This document shows, in pieces, positions 1 through 6,363 of a stretch of DNA of 7,633 bases; the first letter of the stretch is position 1, and every line of letters starts with the position of its first letter. Origin of the DNA: Intestinibacter sp. (GTDB lineage: Bacteria > Bacillota > Clostridia > Peptostreptococcales > Peptostreptococcaceae); the NCBI RefSeq assembly GCF_022780145.1, contig NZ_JALEXO010000147.1:1-7633 (forward strand), given 5' to 3'. The notes under the pieces are model-generated. The model saw only the letters and a list, made by a program, of their open reading frames with translations, ran no database searches and had not been told where the DNA came from. The position numbers and the translations under genes are program-made.

Positions 1-7
1 TTAATTT

Positions 8-826
8 TTATTCAAAAATTATTCTCTGTGGATTAGTGTATATATTCATCCTTTCTCCTCTAACAAATCCAGCCAAAGTTATATTTAATTTTTTTGCAAT
101 TTCAACAGATAAATTAGTTGGAGCTGACTTAGAAATAACTATAGGAATAACTGATTTTGCAGCCTTCAAAATCATTTCACAAGATATTCTTCCACTTACA
201 AATATTATTTTATCTTTTAAATTTATATCATTTAAAACACAATCTCCTATAGCTTTATCCATAGCATTGTGTCTAGCTACATCTTCTTTAATTGTTATAA
301 GCTCTTGATTGTCGTAAATAGCAACACTATGTACTCCACCAGTATTTTTAAATAGATCAGAAGATGTCAAGTTTTCTTTCATAACTAAGTATATATCGCT
401 TACTTTTACAGTTACATTTGTATTTTCAATAGGTTTTAAATCTACATAATCTAAATCATTTAGATAAAATCTCTTTCCCTTATCAAGTACTTTGTCTTTT
501 TCTACGACTGCATTTGCAACCCTATTTCCAAAATCGATTTCTATTGATTTTATATCTGATTTACATTTTATAATGCCTTTAGTCATCAAAAATCCAGCCA
601 CTAATTGATCTAAATTTTCTGGTGTACACAAAAATGTATTAGAATACTCTCCATTTATAACTAAAGCTAATGGAAATTCTCCTATTATTGTTTCTATCTC
701 CTCTTTATGATTTTTTTCTTTGACTTTTACTACTTGAAATTTAAAATTTGTTTTATAATCATAATCTACTAGTCTTTCTTCTCTATTTTTATTCTGTTCA
801 ACATCTTTCGCATATTTATTTTCCAT
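8..826 (-). CDS. fdhD: FdhD-family protein (formate dehydrogenase accessory sulfurtransferase homologue)
   Basis: 272 aa from the ATG at 826. An in-frame GTG lies three codons earlier, but GGGG (835-838) sits 8 nt before the ATG and decides the start. Family marks, numbered from the ATG: LAGFLMTKGII (76-86), TGGVHS (162-167), EDVARHNAMDKAIG (181-194), SGRISCEM (211-218), SAPTNLSVE (234-242) and GFVRGERMNIYT (253-264). FdhD proteins move sulfur from IscS to the molybdenum/tungsten bis-MGD cofactor so that formate dehydrogenase becomes active in the cytoplasm. Oddity: where other members carry a CxxC or single-Cys CG loop after an R-x-F/Y stretch, this protein reads KRFYLNDLDYVDLKP, with no Cys. 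The family call is secure from the C-terminal half; sulfur-transfer activity is uncertain. The gene has its own promoter (891-919) and no formate dehydrogenase gene is in view. Confidence 0.88.
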   Translation of the reverse strand: MENKYAKDVEQNKNREERLVDYDYKTNFKFQVVKVKEKNHKEEIETIIGEFPLALVINGEYSNTFLCTPENLDQLVAGFLMTKGIIKCKSDIKSIEIDFGNRVANAVVEKDKVLDKGKRFYLNDLDYVDLKPIENTNVTVKVSDIYLVMKENLTSSDLFKNTGGVHSVAIYDNQELITIKEDVARHNAMDKAIGDCVLNDINLKDKIIFVSGRISCEMILKAAKSVIPIVISKSAPTNLSVEIAKKLNITLAGFVRGERMNIYTNPQRIIFE

Positions 827-834
827 AGCGCTCA

Positions 835-838
835 CCCC
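835..838 (-). promoter_or_regulatory. Ribosome binding site that sets the fdhD start
   Basis: GGGG on the minus strand, 8 nt before the ATG at 824-826. The upstream GTG (833-835) overlaps this site and so is an unlikely start. Confidence 0.6.
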
Positions 839-857
839 ACGATTTATTAAATTTGAT

Positions 858-882
858 ATTTCATATTATATTAGTATGAAAT
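858..882. promoter_or_regulatory. Palindrome at the fdhD transcription start, candidate operator
   Basis: The arms ATTTCATA (858-865) and TATGAAAT (875-882) are perfect inverted copies. The symmetry continues inward to 868/872 with one mismatch. It begins about 9 bp downstream of the -10 box of the fdhD promoter, so it covers roughly the first 25 transcribed bases, a usual place for a repressor site. It lacks GC base pairs and a T-run, so it is a poor terminator. The regulator is not known. Confidence 0.45.
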
Positions 883-890
883 TCATTTTA

Positions 891-919
891 AATATAGTTT
901 AATATTTGTAAATTGTCAA
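891..919 (-). promoter_or_regulatory. Sigma-A-type promoter of fdhD
   Basis: On the minus strand TTGACA (914-919) is a perfect -35 box, followed by a 17-nt spacer and TATATT (891-896) as the -10 box. Transcription should start near 884, giving a leader of about 58 nt. It is one of the best matches to consensus in the window. Confidence 0.75.
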
Positions 920-929
920 CTAATATAAA

Positions 930-972
930 AAAAGCATATCACTACAATTTTTCTTGTAAATAATATGCTTTT
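930..972 (-). terminator. Rho-independent terminator of the lipoprotein gene
   Basis: AAAAGCATAT (930-939) and ATATGCTTTT (963-972) form a perfect 10-bp stem. The loop holds a second small stem, TACAA (943-947) with TTGTA (954-958). On the minus strand the stem runs into seven Ts (ending near 927). It starts 34 nt after the stop codon of the lipoprotein gene and isolates that gene from the fdhD promoter just beyond. Confidence 0.75.
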
Positions 973-1006
973 AATATTTCTCAATTTAAAAATACATTAT
1001 TGAATT

Positions 1007-1927
1007 TTAATAATATTCATTTCCTGTAGCTTCAAATGCTTCTTTGAATGCATTCATAAATATTGTTTTTCCTTGTTCCTTATATTCTCCTAAAGGAGTA
1101 TCATTTTCTGTATCTTCATAAGCTTTTTCAGCAAATTTGCTTGGAGCTGTATCTTCACCGTATTCAAAATAAAATTCTACATATGCTGCTCCTGCAACTG
1201 CTATTTGTTTCTTTAATTCATCATTAAAGTCTATTTTATAAGTGTCGCTATTGCTAGTATTGTTGTTATCATTTGCATCTTTGTTGCTATCATTTTTATT
1301 AGTAGTATTTTCTTTTTTATTATCAGTTGCTGATTGTTGTTTCTCTGCTTCTTTCTTTTTAGAAATCTCATCTAATTTTTGATTACATGTTTTAAGTAGT
1401 TCTTCACATTCCTTTAATTCATTTGAATAATTTGCCTTGTCAGAAATATCATCCATTATGTATCCTATTTTAACTTTAGCATTCATATATTCTTCTTTTT
1501 TCATAAGCTCTTTAACTTCGCTTATTCTTTTTTGTATGTCTTCTTTAAAAGTTAAATTTTCTTGCTCTTCTTTTAATTTTTCACATTCTTCCTTTAATTT
1601 CTTAGCAGCATCTATTCCTACTGTACTTTCACTTTTACTTGCTAATATTTCATCACATAGATCAATAGCTTCTTCATACAATTTAGCCTTCATTTTTGCT
1701 TCTACTTGTATAATTTTTTCTACTTGTTCGTGTAGAGAAGTAGCTTCTGCATCTCCTTCTTTTTCATCAAGTGCTGATTCAAAATAGTCTAATGCATCTT
1801 GATATTGTTCTTGTCTAACTGCTTGTTCTCCACTATCCATATATTCATTGTACTTCTTGTCACTGTTGCATCCAGTTAATATAAACGCACATATTATAAT
1901 CAAAGCCAATGCTTTTTTTAATTTCAT
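1007..1927 (-). CDS. TPR-like lipoprotein
   Basis: 306 aa from the ATG at 1927, which is preceded by GAGGGTG with 6-nt spacing. A GTG five codons earlier overlaps an AGGAG and is less likely. The N-terminus is a lipoprotein signal: KLKK, a hydrophobic run, then the lipobox LTGC with Cys20 as the lipidated residue. The mature protein should sit on the outer face of the membrane. Residues about 27-190 are helical and charged, with TPR-like units (for example GEQAVRQEQYQDALDYFESA at 33-52 and KAKLYEEAIDLCDEIL at 80-95). Residues about 192-229 are a disordered linker rich in Asn, Lys, Asp, Ser and Thr. A small Glu/Tyr/Phe-rich C-terminal domain follows (230-306). It is probably a scaffold or binding protein of the cell envelope. 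No enzymatic motif is visible and the partner is unknown. The gene is monocistronic, with its own promoter and terminator. Confidence 0.8.
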   Translation of the reverse strand: MKLKKALALIIICAFILTGCNSDKKYNEYMDSGEQAVRQEQYQDALDYFESALDEKEGDAEATSLHEQVEKIIQVEAKMKAKLYEEAIDLCDEILASKSESTVGIDAAKKLKEECEKLKEEQENLTFKEDIQKRISEVKELMKKEEYMNAKVKIGYIMDDISDKANYSNELKECEELLKTCNQKLDEISKKKEAEKQQSATDNKKENTTNKNDSNKDANDNNNTSNSDTYKIDFNDELKKQIAVAGAAYVEFYFEYGEDTAPSKFAEKAYEDTENDTPLGEYKEQGKTIFMNAFKEAFEATGNEYY

Positions 1928-1991
1928 AATTAACACCCTCACTCCTATTAAAATTTTATACTAGACTAAAGATATTTTTGACACATAAGGA

Positions 1992-2020
1992 ATTATATCA
2001 CTAAAAAAACTTTAGATAAA
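1992..2020 (-). promoter_or_regulatory. Extended -10 promoter of the lipoprotein gene
   Basis: On the minus strand TGATATAAT gives a perfect -10 box (1992-1997) with the TGn extension. TTTATC (2015-2020), 17 nt upstream, is a weak -35. Transcription would start near 1985, with a leader of about 58 nt. A second TATAAT (2047-2052) lies further upstream with a poor -35, so the exact start is uncertain. Confidence 0.5.
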
Positions 2021-2118
2021 TATAATTTATTTTTTTTACAGTTCTAATTATACTACTAAATCAATTTTTTTAAATAGCTTAAATATATTTTATTGTTATT
2101 TTTATAATTTCATATACA

Positions 2119-2529
2119 CTATAAATTTAAATCTTCTTTTAAATTAAAATATGTTACTGTGGCTCTAGCTATAAGTCTATTTTTTTCATCTTCTACATCG
2201 ACATCATATACTAAAAGATTTTTACCATATTTAACCTCTTTGGCTTTTGCTATTAATTTTTTTACACCAAAGGTTGGTCTCAAAAAGCTTATATTGCTGT
2301 TACTGGTTGTGGCTTTTTTTCCTCTAGACCAAACTGCTGACCCTGCAACTGAATCTGCTAGAGAAAATATACATCCTCCATGAATTCCCTTAGACATATT
2401 AAGATGATTATCAGTTATTTCAATCTCGCCTTCTGCATATCCTTCTGAAACTTTAGTTATTTTTATACCATTGACCATTGTGAAGCCTTCAGAGTTATTC
2501 CTAAAATCTATAATTTTTTGATAATCCAT
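2119..2529 (-). CDS. PaaI-family hotdog thioesterase
   Basis: 136 aa, the usual size for a single hotdog domain. These cytoplasmic enzymes hydrolyse acyl-CoA or aryl-CoA thioesters, usually as dimers or tetramers. The signature is NHLNMSKGIHGGCIFSLAD (41-59): Asn44, the HGG turn (50-52) at the start of the central helix, and Asp59 as the likely catalytic acid. NISFLRPT (79-86) and ARATVTYFNL (121-130) match the later hotdog strands. The substrate cannot be read from the sequence. AAGGA lies 11 nt before the ATG. The gene follows recQ by 87 nt with a terminator between them. The remaining gap of about 48 nt leaves room only for a very close promoter (a TATAAT at 2559-2564 with no good -35) or for read-through from recQ. 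I see no GC-rich terminator after the stop. Confidence 0.85.
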   Translation of the reverse strand: MDYQKIIDFRNNSEGFTMVNGIKITKVSEGYAEGEIEITDNHLNMSKGIHGGCIFSLADSVAGSAVWSRGKKATTSNSNISFLRPTFGVKKLIAKAKEVKYGKNLLVYDVDVEDEKNRLIARATVTYFNLKEDLNL

Positions 2530-2577
2530 AAAAATACAATTCCTTTCATTCTCATTAAATTATATTTTTATAATACT

Positions 2578-2611
2578 AAAAAAGACGAGCTTTTTAAAGT
2601 CCGCCTTTTTT
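2578..2611 (-). terminator. Rho-independent terminator of recQ
   Basis: On the minus strand the hairpin has arms AAAAAAGGCGGACTTT and AAAGCTCGTCTTTTTT around a very small loop, with two G-U pairs and one mismatch, ending in six Ts. It starts 6 nt past the recQ stop codon. On the plus strand the G-U pairs become A-C mismatches, so it should act in the recQ direction only. Confidence 0.7.
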
Positions 2612-2616
2612 CTGCT

Positions 2617-5067
2617 TTAGCTTATATATTTTTCAATAATAACAGCTCTTATACTTTCGTATTTGATGTAGTCTGGAAGAGATTGTTTTATTTCACGTAT
2701 TTTTTCTTCTCCGTGTTTTTTTATACTTTCTTCAATCAATTCCTTTTCATCCTCGCAATAATATATCGTTGGATCAAATTTAAAGTGAAGCTCATTTTTC
2801 TCTTTTATATAATCGTATACATATCCTAAAATAGTAGAAACTGATACCTCTAAATCGTTGCCTACTTTTCTCATATCGATTCCTTGGTTTAATAAATCTA
2901 GAGCTATTTCTTTAGGCTTTCTGCTCTCTCCATCTAGTATTAGCTTCTTTCTTTTTTTGTCCTTCCACTCTACTTTTATATCGTTTTGTTCGACGTACTG
3001 TTTTACTGTATCTATTATCTCTTGTCCGTATTTTTCGATTTTTTTAGGTCCCATCCCTGAGATGTCGTTTAGCTGGTCTAATTCGAGTGGATATCTACCG
3101 CTGATTTCTTTTAAGGTATTTTTAGGCATTACCATATGGTATGGTAGATTTTCCTTTCTCGCAAATTTAGCTCTTAGCTTTTTGAGCAATTCATATAAAT
3201 CCTTATCTGTATCTACCTCGAAGAATTGTTCGTCTTCTTTAGAGCTTTTAGCTTCGTTTTTATTTATTGATTCTTTGTCTATATTTTTATCCGACATATA
3301 TTTTTCAATTACGCTTATAAATTGTCTGCCGTATTTTTGATACTTAATTTGACCGACACCAGAAATATTTAGCATTTCATCTTCTGTAGTCGGATAACTG
3401 TTCGCCATTGAAATTAAAGTAGCATCTCCAAATACCATGTAAGGAGCTATTTTCTCATTTGCCGCTATAGATCTTCTTAAATCAGACAGTATTTCAAATA
3501 ATTCATTTTTCTCTCTAGATTCTTTAGCCACCTTGACCTCTTTAAATTCAACCTTTATCTCGCCTTTTAGTACTCTCATGGATTGTTTGTTTAAATATAC
3601 TGTTGGAAAACTTCCCCTAGCACCTGGATTTTCTCTTATATCTAAAAATCCATGAGATATTAAAGTATTTATAAAGTTCTTTAGCTCTTCATTAGAATAA
3701 TCCTTCATTATTCCATAAGTGCTCAATTTATCAAATCCAGCTTCTAAGACCTTTTTATTCTTAGATCCTCTAAGCACATCTACTATCATTATTATTCCAA
3801 AATTTCTTTTCATTCTAAAAACACACGAAATAACCTTCTGTGCATCTAGCGTCTTATCTATTATTACACCTTCGCTCAAGCAATTGCTGCAATTATCACA
3901 ATCTACGTCTACTGTTTCACCGAAATACTCTAATATACTTTTTCTATAGCAGGAGTTGCTATAAACTAAATCGACCATCTGCTGCAATTTATCGTATTGA
4001 ATCGATTTTCTAGATATATTTTCTGTACTTATGTCTATTAAATACTTCTGCGTATGTACATCTACCGGTGAAAAAAGCAATATACACTCGCTCTTTTGCC
4101 CATCTCTACCTGCCCTACCTATCTCTTGATAGTAGTTCTCTATGCTCTGTGGCATATTATAGTGGATGACCCATCTTATATCAGGTTTGTCAATTCCCAT
4201 ACCAAAAGCATTAGTTGCGACCATTATGTTGACTTCATCATTTATGAATTTATCTTGGCTTGTCTTTCTATCGTCATTAGACATACCACCATGGTATTTA
4301 AGCACGCCTATATCTCGTTTTGAAAGACCTTCATAAATTTTCTCAACTTCTTTTCTAGTTGCAGCGTAGATTATCCCATTTTCTGATTTATGATTTTCTA
4401 TGTATTCTAATAAATATTTATTTTTGGCAGAAGATTTAACTATGTTTATGTATAAATTTTCTCTATCAAATCCTGTTATATACACCTTAGGATTTACAAG
4501 ACCTAGCATCTTTAGGATATCCTGTCTAACCTCTTCTGATGCAGTCGCTGTAAATGCAGTAACTATAGGTCTATTGTCTAAATTATTTATAAAATAAGGT
4601 ATTTTCTTATACGATACCCTAAAATCATGGCCCCATTGAGATATACAATGAGCTTCATCTATTGCAATTTGAGAGATATTTTTATTTTTTATAATATTTA
4701 AAAAATCTATATTTTCCAGTCTCTCTGGAGCAATATATAATATTTTACATTTATTGTCTAATATATTTTTTAAAACATTATTATAATCACTTACAGATAA
4801 CGAACTATTTATATAACTAGCTTCAATACCCATAGTATTTAAAGTGTCCACTTGATCCTTCATAAGCGATATCAACGGTGATATCACTATAGTAATGCCC
4901 TCCATACATAAGGCAGGAATTTGATAACAAAGCGACTTCCCGCCACCTGTTGGCATTATAGCTAGAACGTCCTCTCCACTTAAAATACTATTAATTATTT
5001 TCTCTTGACCTTTTCTGAAGGTCTTATACCCATAATACTTTTGTAGTATATCTAATATCTTATCCAT
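2617..5067 (-). CDS. recQ: ATP-dependent DNA helicase RecQ with two HRDC domains
   Basis: 816 aa. A 3'-to-5' superfamily 2 helicase that unwinds recombination and stalled-fork intermediates. Visible in order: Walker A PTGGGKS (39-45, Lys44); DEAH (137-140) followed by the RecQ aromatic loop HCISQWGHDFR; motif III TATAS (173-177); YHGGMS (258-263); motifs V-VI from VATNAFGMGIDKPD to QEIGRAGRDG (283-323). The zinc site is Cys373, Cys390, Cys393 and Cys396. A winged-helix RQC region spans about 405-505. Two HRDC domains follow, about 519-591 and 622-694, each with a G-x-G-x-x-K hairpin and KYG. The last 110 residues (from about 705) look like the HTH module found at the C-terminus of some RecQ proteins. 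E. coli RecQ is about 610 aa with one HRDC. GAGGAG lies 6 nt before the ATG. The unknown gene upstream (ending 5196) is on the same strand with no clear terminator between, so co-transcription is possible. A weak internal promoter is also possible: TATAAT at 5162-5167 with TTAAAT 18 nt upstream. Confidence 0.97.
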   Translation of the reverse strand: MDKILDILQKYYGYKTFRKGQEKIINSILSGEDVLAIMPTGGGKSLCYQIPALCMEGITIVISPLISLMKDQVDTLNTMGIEASYINSSLSVSDYNNVLKNILDNKCKILYIAPERLENIDFLNIIKNKNISQIAIDEAHCISQWGHDFRVSYKKIPYFINNLDNRPIVTAFTATASEEVRQDILKMLGLVNPKVYITGFDRENLYINIVKSSAKNKYLLEYIENHKSENGIIYAATRKEVEKIYEGLSKRDIGVLKYHGGMSNDDRKTSQDKFINDEVNIMVATNAFGMGIDKPDIRWVIHYNMPQSIENYYQEIGRAGRDGQKSECILLFSPVDVHTQKYLIDISTENISRKSIQYDKLQQMVDLVYSNSCYRKSILEYFGETVDVDCDNCSNCLSEGVIIDKTLDAQKVISCVFRMKRNFGIIMIVDVLRGSKNKKVLEAGFDKLSTYGIMKDYSNEELKNFINTLISHGFLDIRENPGARGSFPTVYLNKQSMRVLKGEIKVEFKEVKVAKESREKNELFEILSDLRRSIAANEKIAPYMVFGDATLISMANSYPTTEDEMLNISGVGQIKYQKYGRQFISVIEKYMSDKNIDKESINKNEAKSSKEDEQFFEVDTDKDLYELLKKLRAKFARKENLPYHMVMPKNTLKEISGRYPLELDQLNDISGMGPKKIEKYGQEIIDTVKQYVEQNDIKVEWKDKKRKKLILDGESRKPKEIALDLLNQGIDMRKVGNDLEVSVSTILGYVYDYIKEKNELHFKFDPTIYYCEDEKELIEESIKKHGEEKIREIKQSLPDYIKYESIRAVIIEKYIS

Positions 5068-5195
5068 ATAATTCTCCTCGCTTGAATATATTTTCCGCTC
5101 ATTATTATGCTATTTAGTTTATATCCAAATATCTTACATAATATACATTTAACTAAGAATTATTATACTACAATTATTTATCCTCATTTAAATTT

Positions 5196-5735
5196 TTATT
5201 TTGGAGAATATTTCCCTCTATTATCCTCCACATAGTTTAATAAAATTACTATTATATCCCTCAAAGCGCTCCATTCATCTGGAATATCACGCCAACATAT
5301 GTACTTACTTCCGTCATTTTCAGTATATATATTTGATATATATGTGCAATCACTATCGCTTTTATATTTTTTTGCGCTTTGTTTTAATGGAAATTGCTCA
5401 AGTAGTCGAATCAATTTATCTACATCCTCCTGACCGATAATTTTTTCGACAACTGGTTGAAATTTCCTAATCACTTTAATAAAATCCTCACTAGCTAAAA
5501 TATCACCAAATGAACTTTTACTATAATCTGAATTTTCCCTCACAAAATTCTCCATAATTCTAACTAGGTCGTTTGGTCTAATCGCAAAATTATAAAACAA
5601 CCTGTAATTGCCCCCATCCATTAGATGAAGCTCCATGTATAAGCTCCTATAAAATATATGTCTTACTTCGATGTCGAGTAACTTCTTCTCGCTGTTCGGT
5701 ACAAAAAATTTATATTCCTCTAGGTATATACTCAT
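5196..5735 (-). CDS. Hypothetical protein, divergent target of the adjacent repressor/protease switch
   Basis: 179 aa from the ATG at 5735. GGAGGT (5742-5747) lies 6 nt before it, whereas the longer reading from a TTG at 5765 has no such site. I do not recognise the family. The protein is soluble and mixed alpha/beta, with no signal peptide, no convincing membrane segment and no known catalytic motif. Two segments look weakly alike: GGNYRLFYNFAIRPNDLVRI (41-60) and DGSKYICWRDIPDEW (141-155, continuing to Val169). Each has Gly, an aromatic strand, Pro, then an amphipathic helix ending in Val, which may mark a duplicated fold. Its promoter faces the repressor gene and carries two copies of the shared operator, so it should be repressed by the 5947-6321 protein and released when the protease acts. 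The next gene on the strand is recQ, 128 nt away. Confidence 0.75.
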   Translation of the reverse strand: MSIYLEEYKFFVPNSEKKLLDIEVRHIFYRSLYMELHLMDGGNYRLFYNFAIRPNDLVRIMENFVRENSDYSKSSFGDILASEDFIKVIRKFQPVVEKIIGQEDVDKLIRLLEQFPLKQSAKKYKSDSDCTYISNIYTENDGSKYICWRDIPDEWSALRDIIVILLNYVEDNRGKYSPK

Positions 5736-5741
5736 TTTTTT

Positions 5742-5747
5742 ACCTCC
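5742..5747 (-). promoter_or_regulatory. Ribosome binding site that sets the start of the hypothetical gene
   Basis: GGAGGT on the minus strand, 6 nt before the ATG at 5733-5735. It rules in the 179-aa reading over the longer TTG-started one. Confidence 0.8.
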
Positions 5748-5765
5748 AGTTAAATCTTCTTTCAA

Positions 5766-5778
5766 TCACAATACGTGT
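5766..5778. promoter_or_regulatory. Operator copy 1 (ACACGTATTGTGA on the minus strand)
   Basis: Matches ACACnTnTnGTGT in 12 of 13 positions; the last base is A instead of T. It lies in the leader of the hypothetical gene, about 30 bp past the presumed start site and 29 bp centre to centre from copy 2, which would suit cooperative binding on nearly the same DNA face. Confidence 0.5.
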
Positions 5779-5794
5779 ATTTTTTTAATATAAC

Positions 5795-5807
5795 ACACAT
5801 ATTGTGT
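5795..5807. promoter_or_regulatory. Operator copy 2 (ACACATATTGTGT)
   Basis: A perfect dyad with arms ACACA and TGTGT around TAT. It lies just past the presumed start (near 5809) of the leftward transcript, so a bound repressor should block that promoter. A second TGTTATATT extended -10 (TATATT at 5787-5792) directly beside it could be an alternative promoter, which this site would also cover. Confidence 0.65.
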
Positions 5808-5815
5808 ATGTTTAT

Positions 5816-5844
5816 ATAATAGCACCTCCGATAGTGTTTGTAAA
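5816..5844 (-). promoter_or_regulatory. Leftward promoter of the hypothetical gene
   Basis: On the minus strand TTTACA (5839-5844), 17-nt spacer, then TGCTATTAT giving TATTAT (5816-5821) with the TGn extension. Transcription should start near 5809, leaving a 74-nt leader that contains operator copies 2 and 1. Confidence 0.65.
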
Positions 5845-5874
5845 TATATTCCTATTCTTTTTGTGTTTATTTAT

Positions 5875-5903
5875 TTGAAAATTATACACATTTCGTGTTA
5901 ATA
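5875..5903 (+). promoter_or_regulatory. Rightward promoter of the repressor/protease operon
   Basis: TTGAAA (5875-5880), 17-nt spacer, TTAATA (5898-5903). Shifting by one base gives TAATAT with an 18-nt spacer. The spacer is almost filled by operator copy 3, implying autorepression. Transcription should start near 5910. Confidence 0.65.
5886..5898. promoter_or_regulatory. Operator copy 3 (ACACATTTCGTGT)
   Basis: Arms ACAC and GTGT with the same 13-bp length and central Ts as the other copies. It lies between the -35 and -10 boxes of the rightward promoter, a position from which the repressor would control its own gene. Confidence 0.6.
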
Positions 5904-5946
5904 TATTTATAGAAGAAGTAAATTATTAGCAAAGGAGGTAAAAATT

Positions 5947-6321
5947 ATGTTTGGACAAAATCTAAAAAATCTAAGAACATCTAAAAACCTCAGCCAATCT
6001 AAGCTGGGCAAAATTTTAGGAATTTCAAGTAGTACAATAGGTATGTATGAACAAGGTAGAAGATTTCCCGATCAAACTACACTTACTAAAATAGCCGATT
6101 ATTTTGATGTATCAACAGATTACTTACTTGGTCGCAACCCTAAACCTCCAACTGAATTTAAAGACGCTAAAGCTGCGATGGAATTTATACTAAAATTGCC
6201 TACTGTTATGGCATACGGCGGCTACGATGCGACAAAATTATCAGACGAGGAGATAATAGAATTCGCCAATGAATTATTACACCAAATCGAAATAATCAGC
6301 TATAAATACAAAAATAAATAA
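5947..6321 (+). CDS. Cro/C1-type (XRE) repressor, ImmR-like
   Basis: 124 aa, with AAAGGAGGT 7 nt before the ATG. Residues 2-63 are a textbook Cro/C1 helix-turn-helix: LKNLRTSKNLSQSKLGKIL, then ISSSTIGMYEQGRR with the recognition helix, then DYFDVSTDYLLGR. The C-terminal part (64-124, including AMEFILKL and a final helix rich in Glu, Ile and Leu) is probably the dimerisation and protease-sensitive segment. It is not a LexA-type S24 peptidase, so it cannot cleave itself and would need the partner gene. Together with the following metallopeptidase this is the ImmR/ImmA layout known from ICEBs1 and many Gram-positive prophages. The 13-bp operators flanking both divergent promoters are the inferred binding sites, one of them in its own promoter. 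No integrase or other element gene is in view, so whether it is a prophage remnant or a resident regulator is open. Confidence 0.88.
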   Translation: MFGQNLKNLRTSKNLSQSKLGKILGISSSTIGMYEQGRRFPDQTTLTKIADYFDVSTDYLLGRNPKPPTEFKDAKAAMEFILKLPTVMAYGGYDATKLSDEEIIEFANELLHQIEIISYKYKNK

Positions 6322-6350
6322 GATTATTAGATGATAAGTAAATTATCAGA

Positions 6351-6357
6351 GGGAGGT
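6351..6357 (+). promoter_or_regulatory. Ribosome binding site that sets a TTG start
   Basis: GGGAGGT lies 6 nt before the TTG at 6364-6366. The in-frame ATG at 6331 has no purine-rich site in front of it, so TTG is the better start for the protease gene. Confidence 0.75.
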
Positions 6358-6363
6358 AACTTA

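Noticed and set aside
36..308. Plus-strand open frame inside fdhD
   Set aside because: It is antisense to a clear FdhD coding frame, has no ribosome site and is made of hydrophobic low-complexity residues, as expected from AT-rich antisense.
1943..2118. Terminator of the thioesterase gene or a small RNA in the AT-rich gap
   Set aside because: The A- and T-runs can pair only weakly and lack a GC stem. The gap is better explained by the lipoprotein promoter.
2518..2829. Plus-strand open frame spanning the recQ terminator
   Set aside because: It overlaps the terminator and the C-terminal codons of recQ and consists mostly of Phe, Ile and Tyr; not a real gene.
2858..3340. 160-codon plus-strand open frame inside recQ
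   Set aside because: It is antisense to the HRDC coding region, rich in Ser, Phe and Leu, and has no ribosome site or known motif.
6331..6363. ATG start for the protease at 6331
   Set aside because: It lacks a ribosome site, while GGGAGGT is placed exactly for the TTG at 6364.
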